This document shows positions 46,136-60,700 of a DNA stretch of 64,000 nt, piece by piece. A program made the translations under genes and the position numbers. This DNA is from Perca fluviatilis (taxonomy: Eukaryota > Chordata > Actinopteri > Perciformes > Percidae): positions 3,798,576 to 3,862,575 of the forward strand of contig NC_053115.1 in assembly GCF_010015445.1 (NCBI RefSeq), read 5' to 3'. Below the pieces are notes generated by a model. That model was given only the letters and a program-made list of their open reading frames with translations, ran no database searches and had not been told where the DNA came from. Numbering within the stretch: the first letter of the stretch is position 1; every line of letters begins with the position of its first letter.

Positions 46136-48717
46136 CAGAAAAGCTAGAAAATTTAGAGACCGACAAAACCTGTTGGCAATCCCTGATGATGGGTATCTTT
46201 ATGAAAGATACAGATCTTCAGCGGAGGGAGTTATGTATCTTTGTTGGCTTCTTGAGCCGTATGTAGCAAATGTGACGCATCGGTTTGATTTAGGCTATGA
46301 TTTTATAATTCTATAAATCTTTTTTATTTGCTCCCACGATCGCTTACCACTGCCAGGGTTGCGACTGAAAGAATAGGCTACAGCAACGAAAGGCTATGGA
46401 GTGCACAAGTGTAATTATGGTCAGAGCTAAAGTTTAATTTAATGTGAACGTCTGCCACACATCTGCCTCTTAGTTCCATGAGAGGAGAGAGAGAAACACG
46501 ACTCCAGGCAACATTTGACAATATCCTATAAAACAGCTGTTACTAGCTTCAAACTGTAATAAAGCTGGAAAAGCAGCATGTATGCAAGGATTACATGTAT
46601 CGCCATGTAATCCTTGCATACATGCTGCTTTTCCAGCTTTATTACAATAGTTTGTTGCAGCATAGAAACCAAGTGTTAGTTACGTGCTCACTTTCTGCAT
46701 CTCCTTATGCATCTCCTTGTCTCTGGTCCTCAGTTTGAGCCTCAGGTCAGAGACGGCGAGCTTCAGCTGAGTGTTGCTTTGGTCGATTTGCATCAGCTCC
46801 TCCTCCAGCTGTCAAACAGGGAAGAAACAGCAAATGGCTACTGTCAACACTGCACAGATGGTTTGTGCATGTGCCCAAGCAGTTTACCTGAGTGTAGTAT
46901 AGTGTAGTAGACTTAGGGCCCTGTCTTGCACCCGGCGCAGCGCAAAGCCCAACGCAAGTGTCTTTGCTAGTTTAAGACCGACCCAGTTGTTAATTTCCCA
47001 TCCAGCGCCCGCGTCGTTTATACAGCAAATGCACCTGCGTCCATCTGTGGCCCATGGGCATGCTGGTCTTACAGGGAGGTGTGTTCAGGTGCATTCTGGG
47101 CGTGCTGGTCTTACAGGGAGGTGTGTTCAGGTGCATTCTGGGCGTGCTGGTCTTACAGGGAGGTGTGTTCAGGTGCATTCTGGGCGTGCTGGTCTTACAG
47201 GGAGGTGTGTTCAGGTGCATTCTGGGCGTATTGCTATCTTGAAGCAGCGGGACGTGATCGCGCCACTGACCAACAAAAACCTGGTCTAAAGTCAATAACG
47301 CAGCATTTCATTGTTATTTTAACAGAGCATTAGTAAGATGCTCCTAGGCTCGTGCACAGCGCGCACACTATGCTTGTTACACACACATTAACCAACTATT
47401 TTGATAATAGATTAATCGGTTTGAGTCTTTTTTAAATTTTTTTTATGGAAAGTAAAACTTCTCTAATTCCAGCTTCTTAAATGTGAATATTTTCTAGTTT
47501 CTTCAGTCCTAAAAAACTTCTTAAAATGGACACATAACTAATCAAAGTTGTTTAAGTGTTCATTGTTTCAGTAAATGTTTTACTGAAACCTGACTATATA
47601 GAATGCTGGAGCTTTTATCTCACACACACACAGGTTTGTGGCACTATCTTTGTGGGGACCCGTCATTGACATAATGCATTCCCTAGCCCCTTACCCTAAC
47701 CTTAACCATCACAACTAAATGCCTAACCTTAACCCTTACCCTAACCTTAACCATCACAACTAAATGCCTAACCTTAACCCTTACCCTCACCTTAACCATA
47801 ACCTAATTATATCCCTAATCCTAAAACCAAGTCTTAACAATCAAACAGACCTTTAAACTTGTGGGGTCCAGCATTTTGGCCCCACAAAGCTGTCGGGACC
47901 CCACAAGTATACTGGACTCCCGGTTTTTGGACCCCACGAATATAGTTAAACAAGAACACACACACACACACCTGATGGATCCGATCCTTCTTCTCAGCGA
48001 TGTCATCTTGTTGAGGCTCAGTCTGTTTCTTCAACTCGTTTAACTGGAAATCCAGAACAAACTTCAACTTCTCCAGTTCCTGGTTCTTCTTCTTCAAGCC
48101 GGAGATGGTCTTATCCTGTATGTGGGAAGGAATTTAGTTTTAGAAAATGGGTCTTTTTCAGTGTTGAATTACCTTTTTTTAATCCATTTTTAATATCTAA
48201 TATTGTCATGACTCTGCAGCAGGACATAACCTCCAGACTGAGGCCCTATTTACACGAAATACGCTCGCGGGTGAAAACGACAAAATATTTTCTTAGATGT
48301 ACCTTTCGTTTAGACTTGGTGGATCGCATTTCACACACTTTTGCGTCACCATATGCACGCAGATTTCCACCTCTATAACGCTCGTCTAAACGCGGAATAA
48401 AAAGTGAGAACGCAACGCTACTTTTGCGTTTCTCTTCAGATCTTTTCTGTCTAAACATAGCCTGAAAGCTAGTCACTTTTCAAAAAGGTAAAGGAGGACC
48501 TAATATTTCATGTATGTTGAACCACTGTCTCACAATACTGACCATACAGACGCTGCTTTTTATCTCCCCACTGATGGCCGTCATCTAAGTCTAAATTAAA
48601 TCATATAATCACGTATTCAGAGAGCATCTCTTGGACCAAAACTTTCATCAACTGCAGGTCCATGGTCTAATGCATTCAGGATCTTACCATCTTACTGTTT
48701 TTCTTATTTTCTACTCT

Positions 48718-48763
<46 letters not shown>

Positions 48764-51700
48764 TTATATTTCATATTTCATATAGTTTTGTGTTTACATT
48801 GTTGAGGGATGAGTGAGCAACCTTTGGAGAGTCTTGTATGAGTGAATGTTTTGTTTGTATGAGTCATGTATTTTTGCACTTACTATTATTGTAAAGTAAG
48901 TTGCTTTGATTTTTGTTGTGTTTTTGTTCAAAGGACTTTAAGTTTCATATATTAAGTTTGTATTTTTACACATTTTATTTATCAGAACTTTAATATATTT
49001 TGATGTTCTGTTGTGACAATAAAACAAACACGTTTCTTTTTAAACTGCGTTATCATATTATTTTAGTGAGGACTCATAAATAACTACAAATAACTAATGA
49101 TTTGTTACGCGTTTCTGGATTTTTTATTTTTTAAATATACGTATATCGGCCAATATATCGGAATATTGGATTTTTAAATCACCAAATATTTGTATCGATA
49201 TCGGCCTTAAAAATTCTTTATCGGCAGAGATGAGAAGTAACTAAGTACAAATACTTTGTTACTGTACTCAAGTACATTTTTCATTTATTTTTGTCCGACT
49301 TTTTACTTTCACTCCTTACATTTTTAACACAAATATCAGTACTTTCTACTCATTCCATTTTACAAAATTGGCTCGTTACTTTAGTTTCAAATAATTTCAG
49401 TGGAGTTACAGTTATTATTTTTTGCGTCATCAATACCGAATTCAATCTAATTGGATGGGAATATACGTTGCACTTGATGCACCACTACAAGACAACTCAA
49501 CAGATTCGGCGGCTTTCATTCGTGGCAAATCATTGCGGCTTGATAGCGGTAGCGTTAGCACATAGTAGTATGGACGGCGACATGATTGAAAATGAAGAAA
49601 ACTGAGATCCCAGAGATTCAGCAGACAAGCAGCAAGACATTCCCAATCATCCTTGGCCTTATCTGAGAGAGATGTTTGAGATAGTAGGCATCAAGAATGA
49701 CTCCTGGATCTGTGAATTCTCACAGAATCACAATTAACCTGAATCTTATTAACCTGGAGTCCCAGTATCTGTCACAATAATCATATATGTGATGTTTTAG
49801 GCCTATTGGCAGACATCCATTTAAAATGTAGGCAATGGCTATAAAGAACCTTTTCTCCATTTCCACTGAAGTTTCTCAGCTTGCACTCTAGTAACATTTG
49901 GGTGGTCCAGGTAGCTTTGCATAAAAAATGGTTGTCATTCGCATGGCTACTTTTACTTGTATACTTTAAGTAATTTTACAAGCCTGTACTTTGTTACTTT
50001 TACTTGAGTAAATAAGTTAAATCAGTACTTCTACTTTTACCTGAGTATTTTTTAACACAAGTATCTGCACTTCTACTTGAGTACGGGACGTGAGTACTTT
50101 TGCCATCTCTGTTTATCGGTCGGGCTCTAATTTGAATCCAAAATGTTGAAGCCACCTTGTCCTGGTTGGTCTTTTCGTGTCCAGAGATCTGCCGCTTCAG
50201 GTCCTCGATGTCGCTCTCCAGGGAGCGGATCAACCCCAGCAGCCTCTGGCGCTCCTGCTTCAGCTTGTTTATATCCGTGCATCGGTCATCGATCTGTCTC
50301 TGCAGACTGTAGAACTGGGATCACACAGATCACCCGCCAACAAGGAAGAAGAAACACAAAGAGCAGATTATACCAGTGACGGAGAGGGAGGAAGAAACAG
50401 AAAGAAATGCTTTTCTTGCAGATGAAAAAAAGAAGCAGATGACAGCAGCTCACCTTTTGTGTCATGAGACCAGTTTCTCCTTTCAGATTCGTGTTGATCT
50501 CTTTCTCAGTGTGCAGTTTCTTCTCGTATTTGATTTGGATGTCATGGATCTTCCTCTCCTCATCCTCCTCGACTTGCTTTATGATCTCTTTAAACTCACG
50601 GCTCTGCTGCTGTGCCTCCTCCTGACACTGCACAAAGACACAAGAACTTCACTGGTCCGGCGTCCCTTCTCTTCTTCATAAGCCACTATCTAAGAGGAGC
50701 ATGCTCAAGCTTGCTAACAGCATCTCTTCTGACTCCATGCATGTTTTGAGTTATGAATACTAACTTTTGCCTTCTAAAACAGGCGATTTAGAGTCTCTTC
50801 ATTTAGATACAACAGGCTCAAGAACTCTTTTATACAGTCTGTCCTGTTGCTAAACCAAAATCAGTGTGCTGCCAATTTAGATCTGGATCCGAGGACTTCA
50901 TGAAACATGTTTCTTTGTTTTCATCTTTGTACTAAATGTGTGTACTTTTCTTTTTAGTATCGTATTGTATCTGGTCACTAAAGCTGTGCTGACTGTATCA
51001 TATTTCTTCATATTTGTATATCTGTATCTGTGGCAGATGGCCGCCCACCAAGAGTCAGGGTCTGTCCGAGGTTTCTGTCTGTAAAAAGGAAGTTTTTCCT
51101 TGCCACTGTCGCACCAAATGCTTGCTCTTGGGGGGGATGTTGGGTCTTTGGAAATTATAGAGTGTAGTCTAGACCTACTCCATCTGTAAAGTGTCCTGAG
51201 ATAACTCCTGTTGTGATTTGACACTATAAATAAAACCGAATTGTCTCCTCCTGACTTACCTGACCCAGGAGCTGAGTCTTCTCCTGCAGCCTGGCCTCGT
51301 AGCGCTGCATCAGCTCCTGCAGGGACTGGACTTTGCGCTCCTCTGCATCCTTCAGCTGCTTCTCATAGTCTTCCTGCATTCTTAGATTTTTTTGCTGAAG
51401 GTCCTGGTACCTCTCGTGCTCCACAATCAGCTTCTGGCTGTAGGATACCTCTGTGTGTGATGATTGATTTGTCATTTTTGAGAGGCAACTTGAGACAAAA
51501 ACAATCTCTGTCCAAACAAGAGTTGTAGCTCCAGTAGCAGAACTAATCTCCGTCCATATTAACACGTCTGACAACGCACATCACATGACCATTCACACAC
51601 ACTGGGCATGTGCGCGTGTCTGTGTAAACAGGAAGCTGATTGTCTGACGTTACTCTGCGGTTGAAAATCATGGATATATACATTTAAAATACAGAAAATA

Positions 51701-54700
51701 CTTTGGAGAAAGAACAACAATGGAGAAAAGTAAGAGCAGGGATTTATTTGCTCGGGCCGACGACGAGGTGGAACTGTTACTGAAAGGTCTGTAAGCTACC
51801 TAACCGATAAGACTGACAGATACGGTGTCTTTTCCAAATGTTTCCGTTTGTGCCCATCCAGACTACAAAGCAACCCCGGAGTTTTCAAACCAAAACGGGG
51901 GCAGCAGTGTTTCCAAATATCTGTTTCAAAGCCCCCTGCCCCGGCAGAAAAGCCAGTCGGACTGATCAGTCTCCCCGAGGTCCAAAAAGTGCCTCAGAAC
52001 ACACCGAAGCGACGCCGACTTGAGCGTACGTTCTGTGAGTGCGCGAGACGTAATACGTCTCCGTAACAGCAGGCGGCGCTAATCTGTATTCTCGCCCCAA
52101 AAAATTTCAAACCGGCTGCTGATTGATTTTTCAACCGGGCATAATGGCGGCTTTGTTCAGAATCCGATCTCATATTGGACTAAAATAGTTCACCGAAACA
52201 TGTTTCTGAAAACATTTGAAGAGAGAAATAGGCCGTGCATTTGCTGAATCTGTCTTCATTTCAGATCAAGAAAGGTCAGTTTAAAAGATTTTCATCAGAT
52301 TTTGAGAGACTCTAGTCACGCTCATCATTTCCGGGTTAGCGCTCCACCAATCAGATTGGTCATTGAGTCCGATTGCCCGCCCTCCGACCCAGCAAGTCAG
52401 GTCGGCCAAACTGAAGGCTGACGGCTCCTCTGACTGACGACAGCACGGAACCAAGGGGGTAAGCTTCGCTTCAGAACTCGAACCTCCGATGGCGCCATTT
52501 TGTTGCTACAAAGGTATCACCTCCCGTTAGCATCCCATTGACTCCCATTCATTCTGACGTCACTTTGACAGGGAATAACTTTACATCAGAAGCGTTTAAA
52601 GACTCTATTTGTCCGTTGTTTATTTCTAAAGAAACACGACAATGTATAAAAGGCTCCATTACCTTGTACCTCACGTTATGGCTCCGTAGCAGACGCTTTT
52701 ATAAAAATAGGCTAACGATTGGGTCATAACCACGAGACTTACTGTCACACAGTAGAGGAATTACCGTATAGTACAGGAGAAGCTCACAGGCAGTTTGGAC
52801 TTCCATTATCTGTTTAGGTTTAATGACTAATGTTAACTAGCATGTTAGTGATCAGTAATTAGCCTGTGCCTATGTTATCTCCTTACATATACCTACGCTG
52901 TCCGTCTCTGTAAGATTGGGAATGATTGAGATTTCTCTTGGCACAGCTACCAGAAGACTTCACACTTTCAGACAGGTTGCTCACGTCACATTTACGTTGT
53001 CTCCGTCAGTTGGAGGCTGTGCAGTAAAGCTGGCCATCACCGGAAAAGTGCTTCTAATAGCCTTCACTGGTCTCCGTCCAGAGCAACGGGGTCTATTGGT
53101 GTATTATATACTGTCTATGCACGGAACACACCGAACAGACTCGAGTCACCGACTTCGCCAGACTGTCTGACGGACGATTATTGGGTTGGTGTGTCAGCGC
53201 CATTAGGGGCTCAGAAACGCCGGGGTACTATGGACGCGACGCGTAAACGTAGCAAAAGATATTCCTTTTTAAACCAAAACATTACCAAAACCTTAGGCTA
53301 CATCTACACAACTACAAAACACGGTTACAATGTCCCTGGATTGTGCTGACACGGATCCAGTCCTCTTCTCACCTAAATCCTTCATCTCTTTGGAGTTTTT
53401 CACAGTGAGCTCTGCAGAACTCTTCTGGTGCTCACGTTCCTGCTTTTCCATCTCTGTCTTCATGATCTGTAGATACAGAGCATGTTATAAATAGAGAACG
53501 GGGGCCATACGTCACACAATCCATTCCGAAGATAAAGCGACCTTTGCGCTGACAATAGAGGCATGCAAATAGTTTTTCAACATTATTTTCTTAATTCTTT
53601 TTGAACATACCACTAGAAACAGGGTTTCTACAGGTTTCACCAATACTTTTTAAGACCATTATGAATGAAATTTAAGACCTAGCCTCTATCATGACATAAA
53701 AAAAGCGTTACATTGACATAGGAAAATTATGAGCGTGGCGTTTCTGTTGGGTGTCAGCTGCATGGCGGCTGTGTGGCGTTTTCTATGTCTTTACACACCA
53801 GAAACGTGTCTGACGCGGCGCTGCTGCTGCTAGCCTTGTCTGGACACATGTATGTTTCCCATAAAGATAAACATTAACATATACTGATTTGATTACAGCA
53901 AAGACAACGTCGGCAGTATTGACGGCAAAATACAGAATATTTCGTTCTGTATTGACATTTGAAAAATCAATAATTGTTATTTTTTTATTTGTTATGTTCA
54001 ATTACATTTATATCTGCATTTATGTAAAAACCTAGAGACTGTCAAACATCAAAATGTCATTTATTAATATGTATTCGTGTCAAAATGACATATAAACATG
54101 TTTTTGTATTCTATTTTGCCTGGAAACGCTTCCAACACGCTTGCGTGTGGCGTGAAAAATAGGCGTCGGTGTATAGCCGGCCTAAGGCCTAAAATTTAGA
54201 TTTTGAAATTTTAGACTTTTTAAGACCCTGCGTAAACCCTGTAGAAAGTATTGGATTAATGTTAATATTCATAGTAATTACATACAGGCATTGTTGGTTT
54301 CTGATAAACATTTTGACCCTAAACTGTAGCGGTGCGGAGTATATTTGGAGTAGAGCTGTCTGGTAGGTGACCAGCAGACCTGTTGCGTTGTTTTCAGAGA
54401 TTCTATTTGCTGGGTGAACTTGTCAGAAAGCTCCTTCATCTTCTCGTTGTAGCTCATGTCCTTCAGGCGGAGCTGGTACTCGTTCTCCATCTGCAGCTCC
54501 TCCAGACGCATCTTTAGCTCCAGCATGTTCTGCGTCTGCAACACAGACACACAGGAACACTGGATTGGATACTTGCTTTGAATGTCCCTATATGTTACTA
54601 TAACTATAACAACCAAAAGGTTGTTTGCGTGTGACGTTACATCCGTTCATATCGGCGGAGCGAAGACCAAATGGGCGTCAGGAAATACTTGTTTTAACGT

Positions 54701-57700
54701 TACATAGCAACACAAAAAGGCCAAAGGTTTGCGTTGTTTTTGGTTGTTCAAAGAGATACCGTGCAGAGTTTCTACACAGAACCCAAAGTAATCGTTCATA
54801 AGGGGGGAAAATGTAAAAAAAATTATCTGAAAAATATGGCTTGCTAACCTTCGCCTGTGGTCAGGACGAGGTAAAGGTAAAGTGACGTTATATGGCTATT
54901 TGGTTATGGATATTTATGTCTATGGTTTAATATAGATAAGTACTTCCTTCATCTTAAACGCTAAAGTTACTGGTTCTTTGTTTTAGAGTATATATTTACC
55001 AAACAAACACACCAAACACACATTTTAACCATTTATTTATGTCCACATGAAGAAAATGGTACCGGGACACAAATATTACGGATGCAGTACAATAAGCAAA
55101 CTCATGGACCAGTGGCAAGCAGCAGGTCTTCACAATATCACGTAATAAGCACAATACGCAGTTCTTAAGGGTAGAAGTACCAATGTATCCGCCATATAAT
55201 GGCTGCCAATAATAGCAGATATGGCACAGTACTTTGCAAGCTGTTTAGCTGTTTCTTTTTGGCCATCCCAAGTTGTTGCAGCCCTCTGGCTACCAACCTG
55301 TGTGTGTATCCTAGGCTACCAAATATGAAAACGAGTAGTCTGCACCTATAGCCCAGCTCTGAGATGGTGTTTAGGAGTGGTTGGTATTTAACTACCTTGA
55401 TGTAGAAAGCCTCCTCCATGCTGGAATCAAAGGTGCAGCCTACCTCCAAAATGTACACCTCACTGGACTCCTCATTGATAATAACACACACACACAGACA
55501 CACACACCCACCTTCTCCTCCAGGTCTGACTTGGTGACGAGGATCTCTTCGGTGTGGATGATCTGCCTGCTGCTCTTCAGTCCTCGGCCATCCTTATCGA
55601 TGACCTTCCACATCAGCAGGCAGCCATCTTCAGACACTGTGAACAGGAACTGATCGTCAAACGTGATCACCATCTAAGGACACACAAAGTTTAGCCAGTT
55701 AGTCAGACTTTATTTTTCAGCTATACAATGAGAGATCATTTCTCAATCGCAAAATATTCAAATAACATTCAAAGGGGATGGATTTCTGCCTTTCTGTCAG
55801 TTTAGTGTGTGCACAGTGTGCATCAACAGTTTAGACTAGAGATCTTCAACAGAGGGTATGGGACCCCTTGGGGGTCCTCAGAGTTACTACAGGAGGGCCA
55901 CCTGCCACCACTTAATTTTAAAAGGTCTTAACATGAATCCAACATATTATTAGCAAACATAAATCAGCCTCTTTGTGAAAAAACATTGACAATAGGCTCA
56001 CTGGACTATAGGTAATGTAGTCATTCACTGTTTCACTGTGCCACATGTATGTTTAACATTAAAACATGATTTATAAAATCATGCCAACAATTATTATTTG
56101 AATAGCATAGTATTCTATGCTCTAAAAACCAACCTTGGTGATGGGGCCACAGTGAGCCTGGTACATGATCCATTCCTTCTGGATAGGCAACGGGTATTTA
56201 ATGGCTCGGATGGTTCCACTGGACGTCCCGGTGAAGACAACCCTACCAGAGTGGGACACTGCCACAGCAGTGTGTGCTACCTCATCAGCAGGAACCTCCC
56301 TCAGGACCTGTGGAACCAATAAAATACTCAATTGGGAGGACAACAATAATTAATTATTTTACATATTTAATATTTTGTGCAGAGGAATATGCAAGAAGAA
56401 GGTCTTGGCCTTTATAATACAGTAAATCCCTTGCTTCTTTCGGCTTAAGAGCAATGGATACATTTCCACAGGTGTGCTCCCAGTCCGGGCTGGTCCTTTC
56501 CTTGAAGTTTTTTTCAATATGCTATACTAAGATTTTGTTTAACATTCTATACTATTTTTTTTCGCCATACTTTACCATGACTTTTTTATGACATACTATA
56601 CTACGACTTTTTTATCAGTTTTTTGGACATACTATACTATGACTTTTTAACCACTTTTTTTGACATAGTATACTATGACTTTTTTGCTACTTGGGCGGAG
56701 TGATATGCTTGCGGCACCTGAGAAGCCCAGAGCAGCTTCGCCTTTCTGAGAATATAGTTCCCAGTTTGTATACGGTTAGAAGATGTCTGTGTCTCATGTG
56801 ACCTTGTCATTTGTTCATGCTGTGACTATACAAATCACAACATGTAAATAGGAAAATGTTGGCGTTATTTTGTCACTTATTGGGAGCAGTAGGCTAGATG
56901 TAGCCGGTTACCTCCAAGATCTGTGCTAAGCTAGGCTAGATGGAGCCGGTTACCCCCAGGATCTAGCTAGGCTAGTGGTGGGTGCGTCAGACAGAGTTAC
57001 AACACGCACGGAGATGAGAAGGGTATGTATGGACTTATCTAACTCTGGGGGATACTGTGAATAAGCTAAAGTCCCAATAAGTCGGCTTGTTCCTTTAAAG
57101 AAATACCAATACATCAGAGCACGTTTTTCTCCCATCCTAGAATGCTGTGTGGACTAGGAAGACCCTCCTTTGCAGCGCTGTGGAGCAAGGTCTGGCAATG
57201 CAACACTATTACTGACCTGACAATCTTGGATCTCCTTCAGTGTGAGGTCTGTTCCCACAGCCAGGATGGTCTTGCAGTCTGAAGAGAAGGCAACATCTGT
57301 GTAGCTACAAGACTTGAGGACACTCTCAGATTCACGTTTGCCAGTCTGCGTGTTCCACTCGTACACCGCGCCATCCATCCCGCATGACACAAGCCGGCTG
57401 TCGTCCAGGCTCCATTCAATGCCTCGTATCTGCACAAAAAGTTTGTAACTATAGCCTTTTGGAGAGGCATGTTTAAAGCTGACTTTTGGGCTGACCAGAA
57501 ACACCTTGTTGTTATTTCACATGCTGTATTACACACTCTCGTGCCTGACTCACCTTTCCATTGTGGCCCTTCAGATTGAGGATGTTCTCAAAATAGGTGA
57601 CGGAGTAGATGTGGATGACATTTCCATTGACAGCTGCAAACATGTGGCCACCGTGGCTAAAAGCACACTAAGGTGTGGAGAGAGAAAGTGAAAAAAAAAA

Positions 57701-60700
57701 TGGTAAGAGCTGAAAAGTGCATTAAGTCATCAATCAACACAAATGCAAAAAGCCATTCCCACTCCCTATTGTACGTTCTGTCAACCTGAACAAACTGGAA
57801 ACTTCCTGCATATGGTCTGGGTGTGTGAACAGGTGCATGAGTTCTGGCATAAAACAACATCAATACTATCTGATGTGATAGGATATCTAATTCCTACTGA
57901 CCGGTTGTTTTGTTACTTAATGATGACTCTAAATTACACCTGCTCGAGAGACAGAAGAAAATTTGGCTAGCCGGCTCAACTGCAACTAAGAAAATTATAG
58001 CTCAACGCTGACACCCCTCCCATTCGCTTTGTATAAAACAGTGGGTGGTGTATTTTCTGGACATAGTTATGCTGGAGTTCTCTACAGCAAGGATTAACAA
58101 AGCCAAACCATGAACTATGAGCTTATGGAAAAGCACAGCAGCACAAATATCAAACTAATGACTTCAACACCACAAGAACTAGAGGAGAGCGACTAGGCAA
58201 GGTGGGTTTTTGTTCTTGTTAATTTTGTGTTTCTCTGTTCTGTGCACCATCCAATATTACCTGGCACATATTGTGGAATTTGTTCCGTATGTCTGAATGA
58301 TAAATGGTGCTCATAAAAAATGTATCTAAAAAACAAATCAACACACAAATATAACGAACCTCCCTGCAGCCGCGCACAGTGAACTCCTTGAAGGTGCGGA
58401 TGTCGTCGATAAGCAGGTTCATCAGCCTGAGTTTGTCTGAAAAGCCCACCAGGATGAAGAGGCCAGTGGGGTGCAGAGCCACGCTGTATGCCTCCTCCTG
58501 GAACTCCTTGTACAGCTCCAACACTCTAGTAACAATTTACAGAGAGAGGCACAGATGGACACAGTAGCAAATCCTTAGCATGCCATACTTAGGCTGTGAT
58601 AACTGCCATGTAGGTTCCTTGATTTTTAGGGCCTCTACAAGCGGGACCGCACCTGCCCCCTTCCAGGTCAGAACTGTGAAATGATTCCTTATTTTCCTCC
58701 TTCAGGGATGCCCCTGTGCCTAGTTTGATCATTTCCACGATAATCGCTGGAACATCCGGCACTGTGATATGTGTTGCCGTTGTCTAACTCCGTTCTCTTC
58801 GGGAAACAACAACAAACTTCAAGCTAGCTAGCTACACGCTGAAAATGGCAAGCTTTGAAGAAATTTTGGATCTTGCAACAAGGCAGGCATGCTTGGTTCT
58901 TTCAGGGAATGATTGTAAAGATTTACAAAGAATCTGTTTACGGCATTTACTCTCTAACTGGGACCGATTGCTGGGATTACTGTGGATGAAGTACACAGCG
59001 ATACACTGGTAAGAGCTTATTTATTTGTATGACTCATAAAAATGATGCCTAAGACTACGGAGAAATTAGGTAAATACATCACCGGACATAAACAAAACAG
59101 CCAAGGACTTGGGTGTGATTTTGTCTCTTACTTTGTGTCATAGTTCCAGATGCGGACAGAGTGGTCCAGAGAGCTGGTGGCTACCAGGGGCTTTCGGATG
59201 CAGACGGACAAGCCAGTGATGGACTTAGAGTGGAAGGGCTGCGATAGGAACTCAAAATGGATGTGTTCCTCCTGATGGATAAAGTTACAAAGGTTGATAG
59301 GGTCAACCTAAGGATCTAAAGCCAAGGGTAAGTTGCTTTGGTGTGTAAAACATGAGGGAAAGGAGGAAGGAAGGTGGATGAAGACAACGGGAAGAAGAAT
59401 GTGCCAAGGAAGCAATGTAAGGAGAAGAAGGAACAGACTGGCATAAAAGAAAGACTTAAAGGTGGACTCTGTGTTCAAACTCAGCGAATATCTCCTCACA
59501 GGTCAGAGTGGATGTCCGTTCTGTGTGTGCGCTGAAAAAACTGTTCATACACAGCACTGGCTCTATAAATGCGACACAAACAGACTTTCCCCATGAATTT
59601 ATAAAAAGAAACACAGTTGGAACGAGAGGGTTGGTAAATCTGGCACGTGCGGCACATGCTAGCATGCTGGCACATGACAACCTTCAGTATTTTGCTAGAG
59701 CCCTCCACATCTGTTACCTTGCACGGCAGCGGGATTCTCGCGATATCACAAGATCACACGAGAATCGCAGGATCACTTATCACACGAAAATCCATCTTTT
59801 CAGGCTTCAAGTAATGCGTTTGTGTCCGAACAGTAGCAGACCGCACCAATCAGCGTCCAGAAAGGGAGCTACTGGCAGCTACGAGCGTGGTTTAGGTGTG
59901 CGTGACGGCCGTGACTGTTTGTTCAAAACAACCATGGCGGACATGATAGACGGATGGTTCATCCAATCACCTGCCAGGTAGTTTTCTCGAAAGTGCCTGC
60001 CCTTTCCCTAACAGATTCCAATGAGGGCTTCACAGATGGTTCTGTGTTAACAAACCACGGTGCTACTGTTGGTTTAAGCAGTGTCAGTGGTAGTGCTGCT
60101 GGTAGAGGTGACCGTACCTTGTGGATCTCCAAAGAGGATAGACTGAAGCTGTACAGCTGTCCTCTGTCTGTGCTGATGGCCAGAGTCTCCTCTGCTGGAC
60201 TGATGCACATGGTGTCAATGTCCTGGCATTCAGCCGGGGGCAGCTCATTGCTGTATGGGTCTGGTGGGATCTGACAGAAAGTAATACATACTGTATATAT
60301 GCTCACTCAGAAACATACACAGAGCCTACAGTACCACTGTTACCTGCATGAACATTTACCCGTATCTCCTTGCTTCTTCTATAACTGTCCTCGTCGTTCT
60401 TTTCAAAAAGGCAGACGGTGCCGGACCCCAAAGAGCACGCAAAGCCCTTGGAGTAGGACAGAATGGCTGTGATGCGAAGCACATTGGGACCTCCATCCAC
60501 ATCAGTGTCTATGATCTTCTTCATCTCCACTTGTCTGTACAGTGAATTACTGAAAGACAGGGAGATTCAGCAAAAACTAACAAATCAGTCAAGGGTGCTT
60601 TCAGCTACATCTCACGATTTTCATCAGTGGATTAAAAAAAACATCACTTTATTTGAATTAGATTTTCTGTTTTTTACAAATGTAACAAGCATTGTTGGAG

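Noticed and set aside
47690..47800. Telomere-like CCTAACCTTAACCC repeats
   Set aside because: They are the centre of a dispersed element with its own inverted ends; there is no pure TTAGGG array.
55165..55503. Minus-strand ORF as an extension of CFAP57 exon 11
   Set aside because: CFAP57 protein continues in frame from 55512 to the exon at 54535; this ORF shows LINE-type motifs and no CFAP57 homology.
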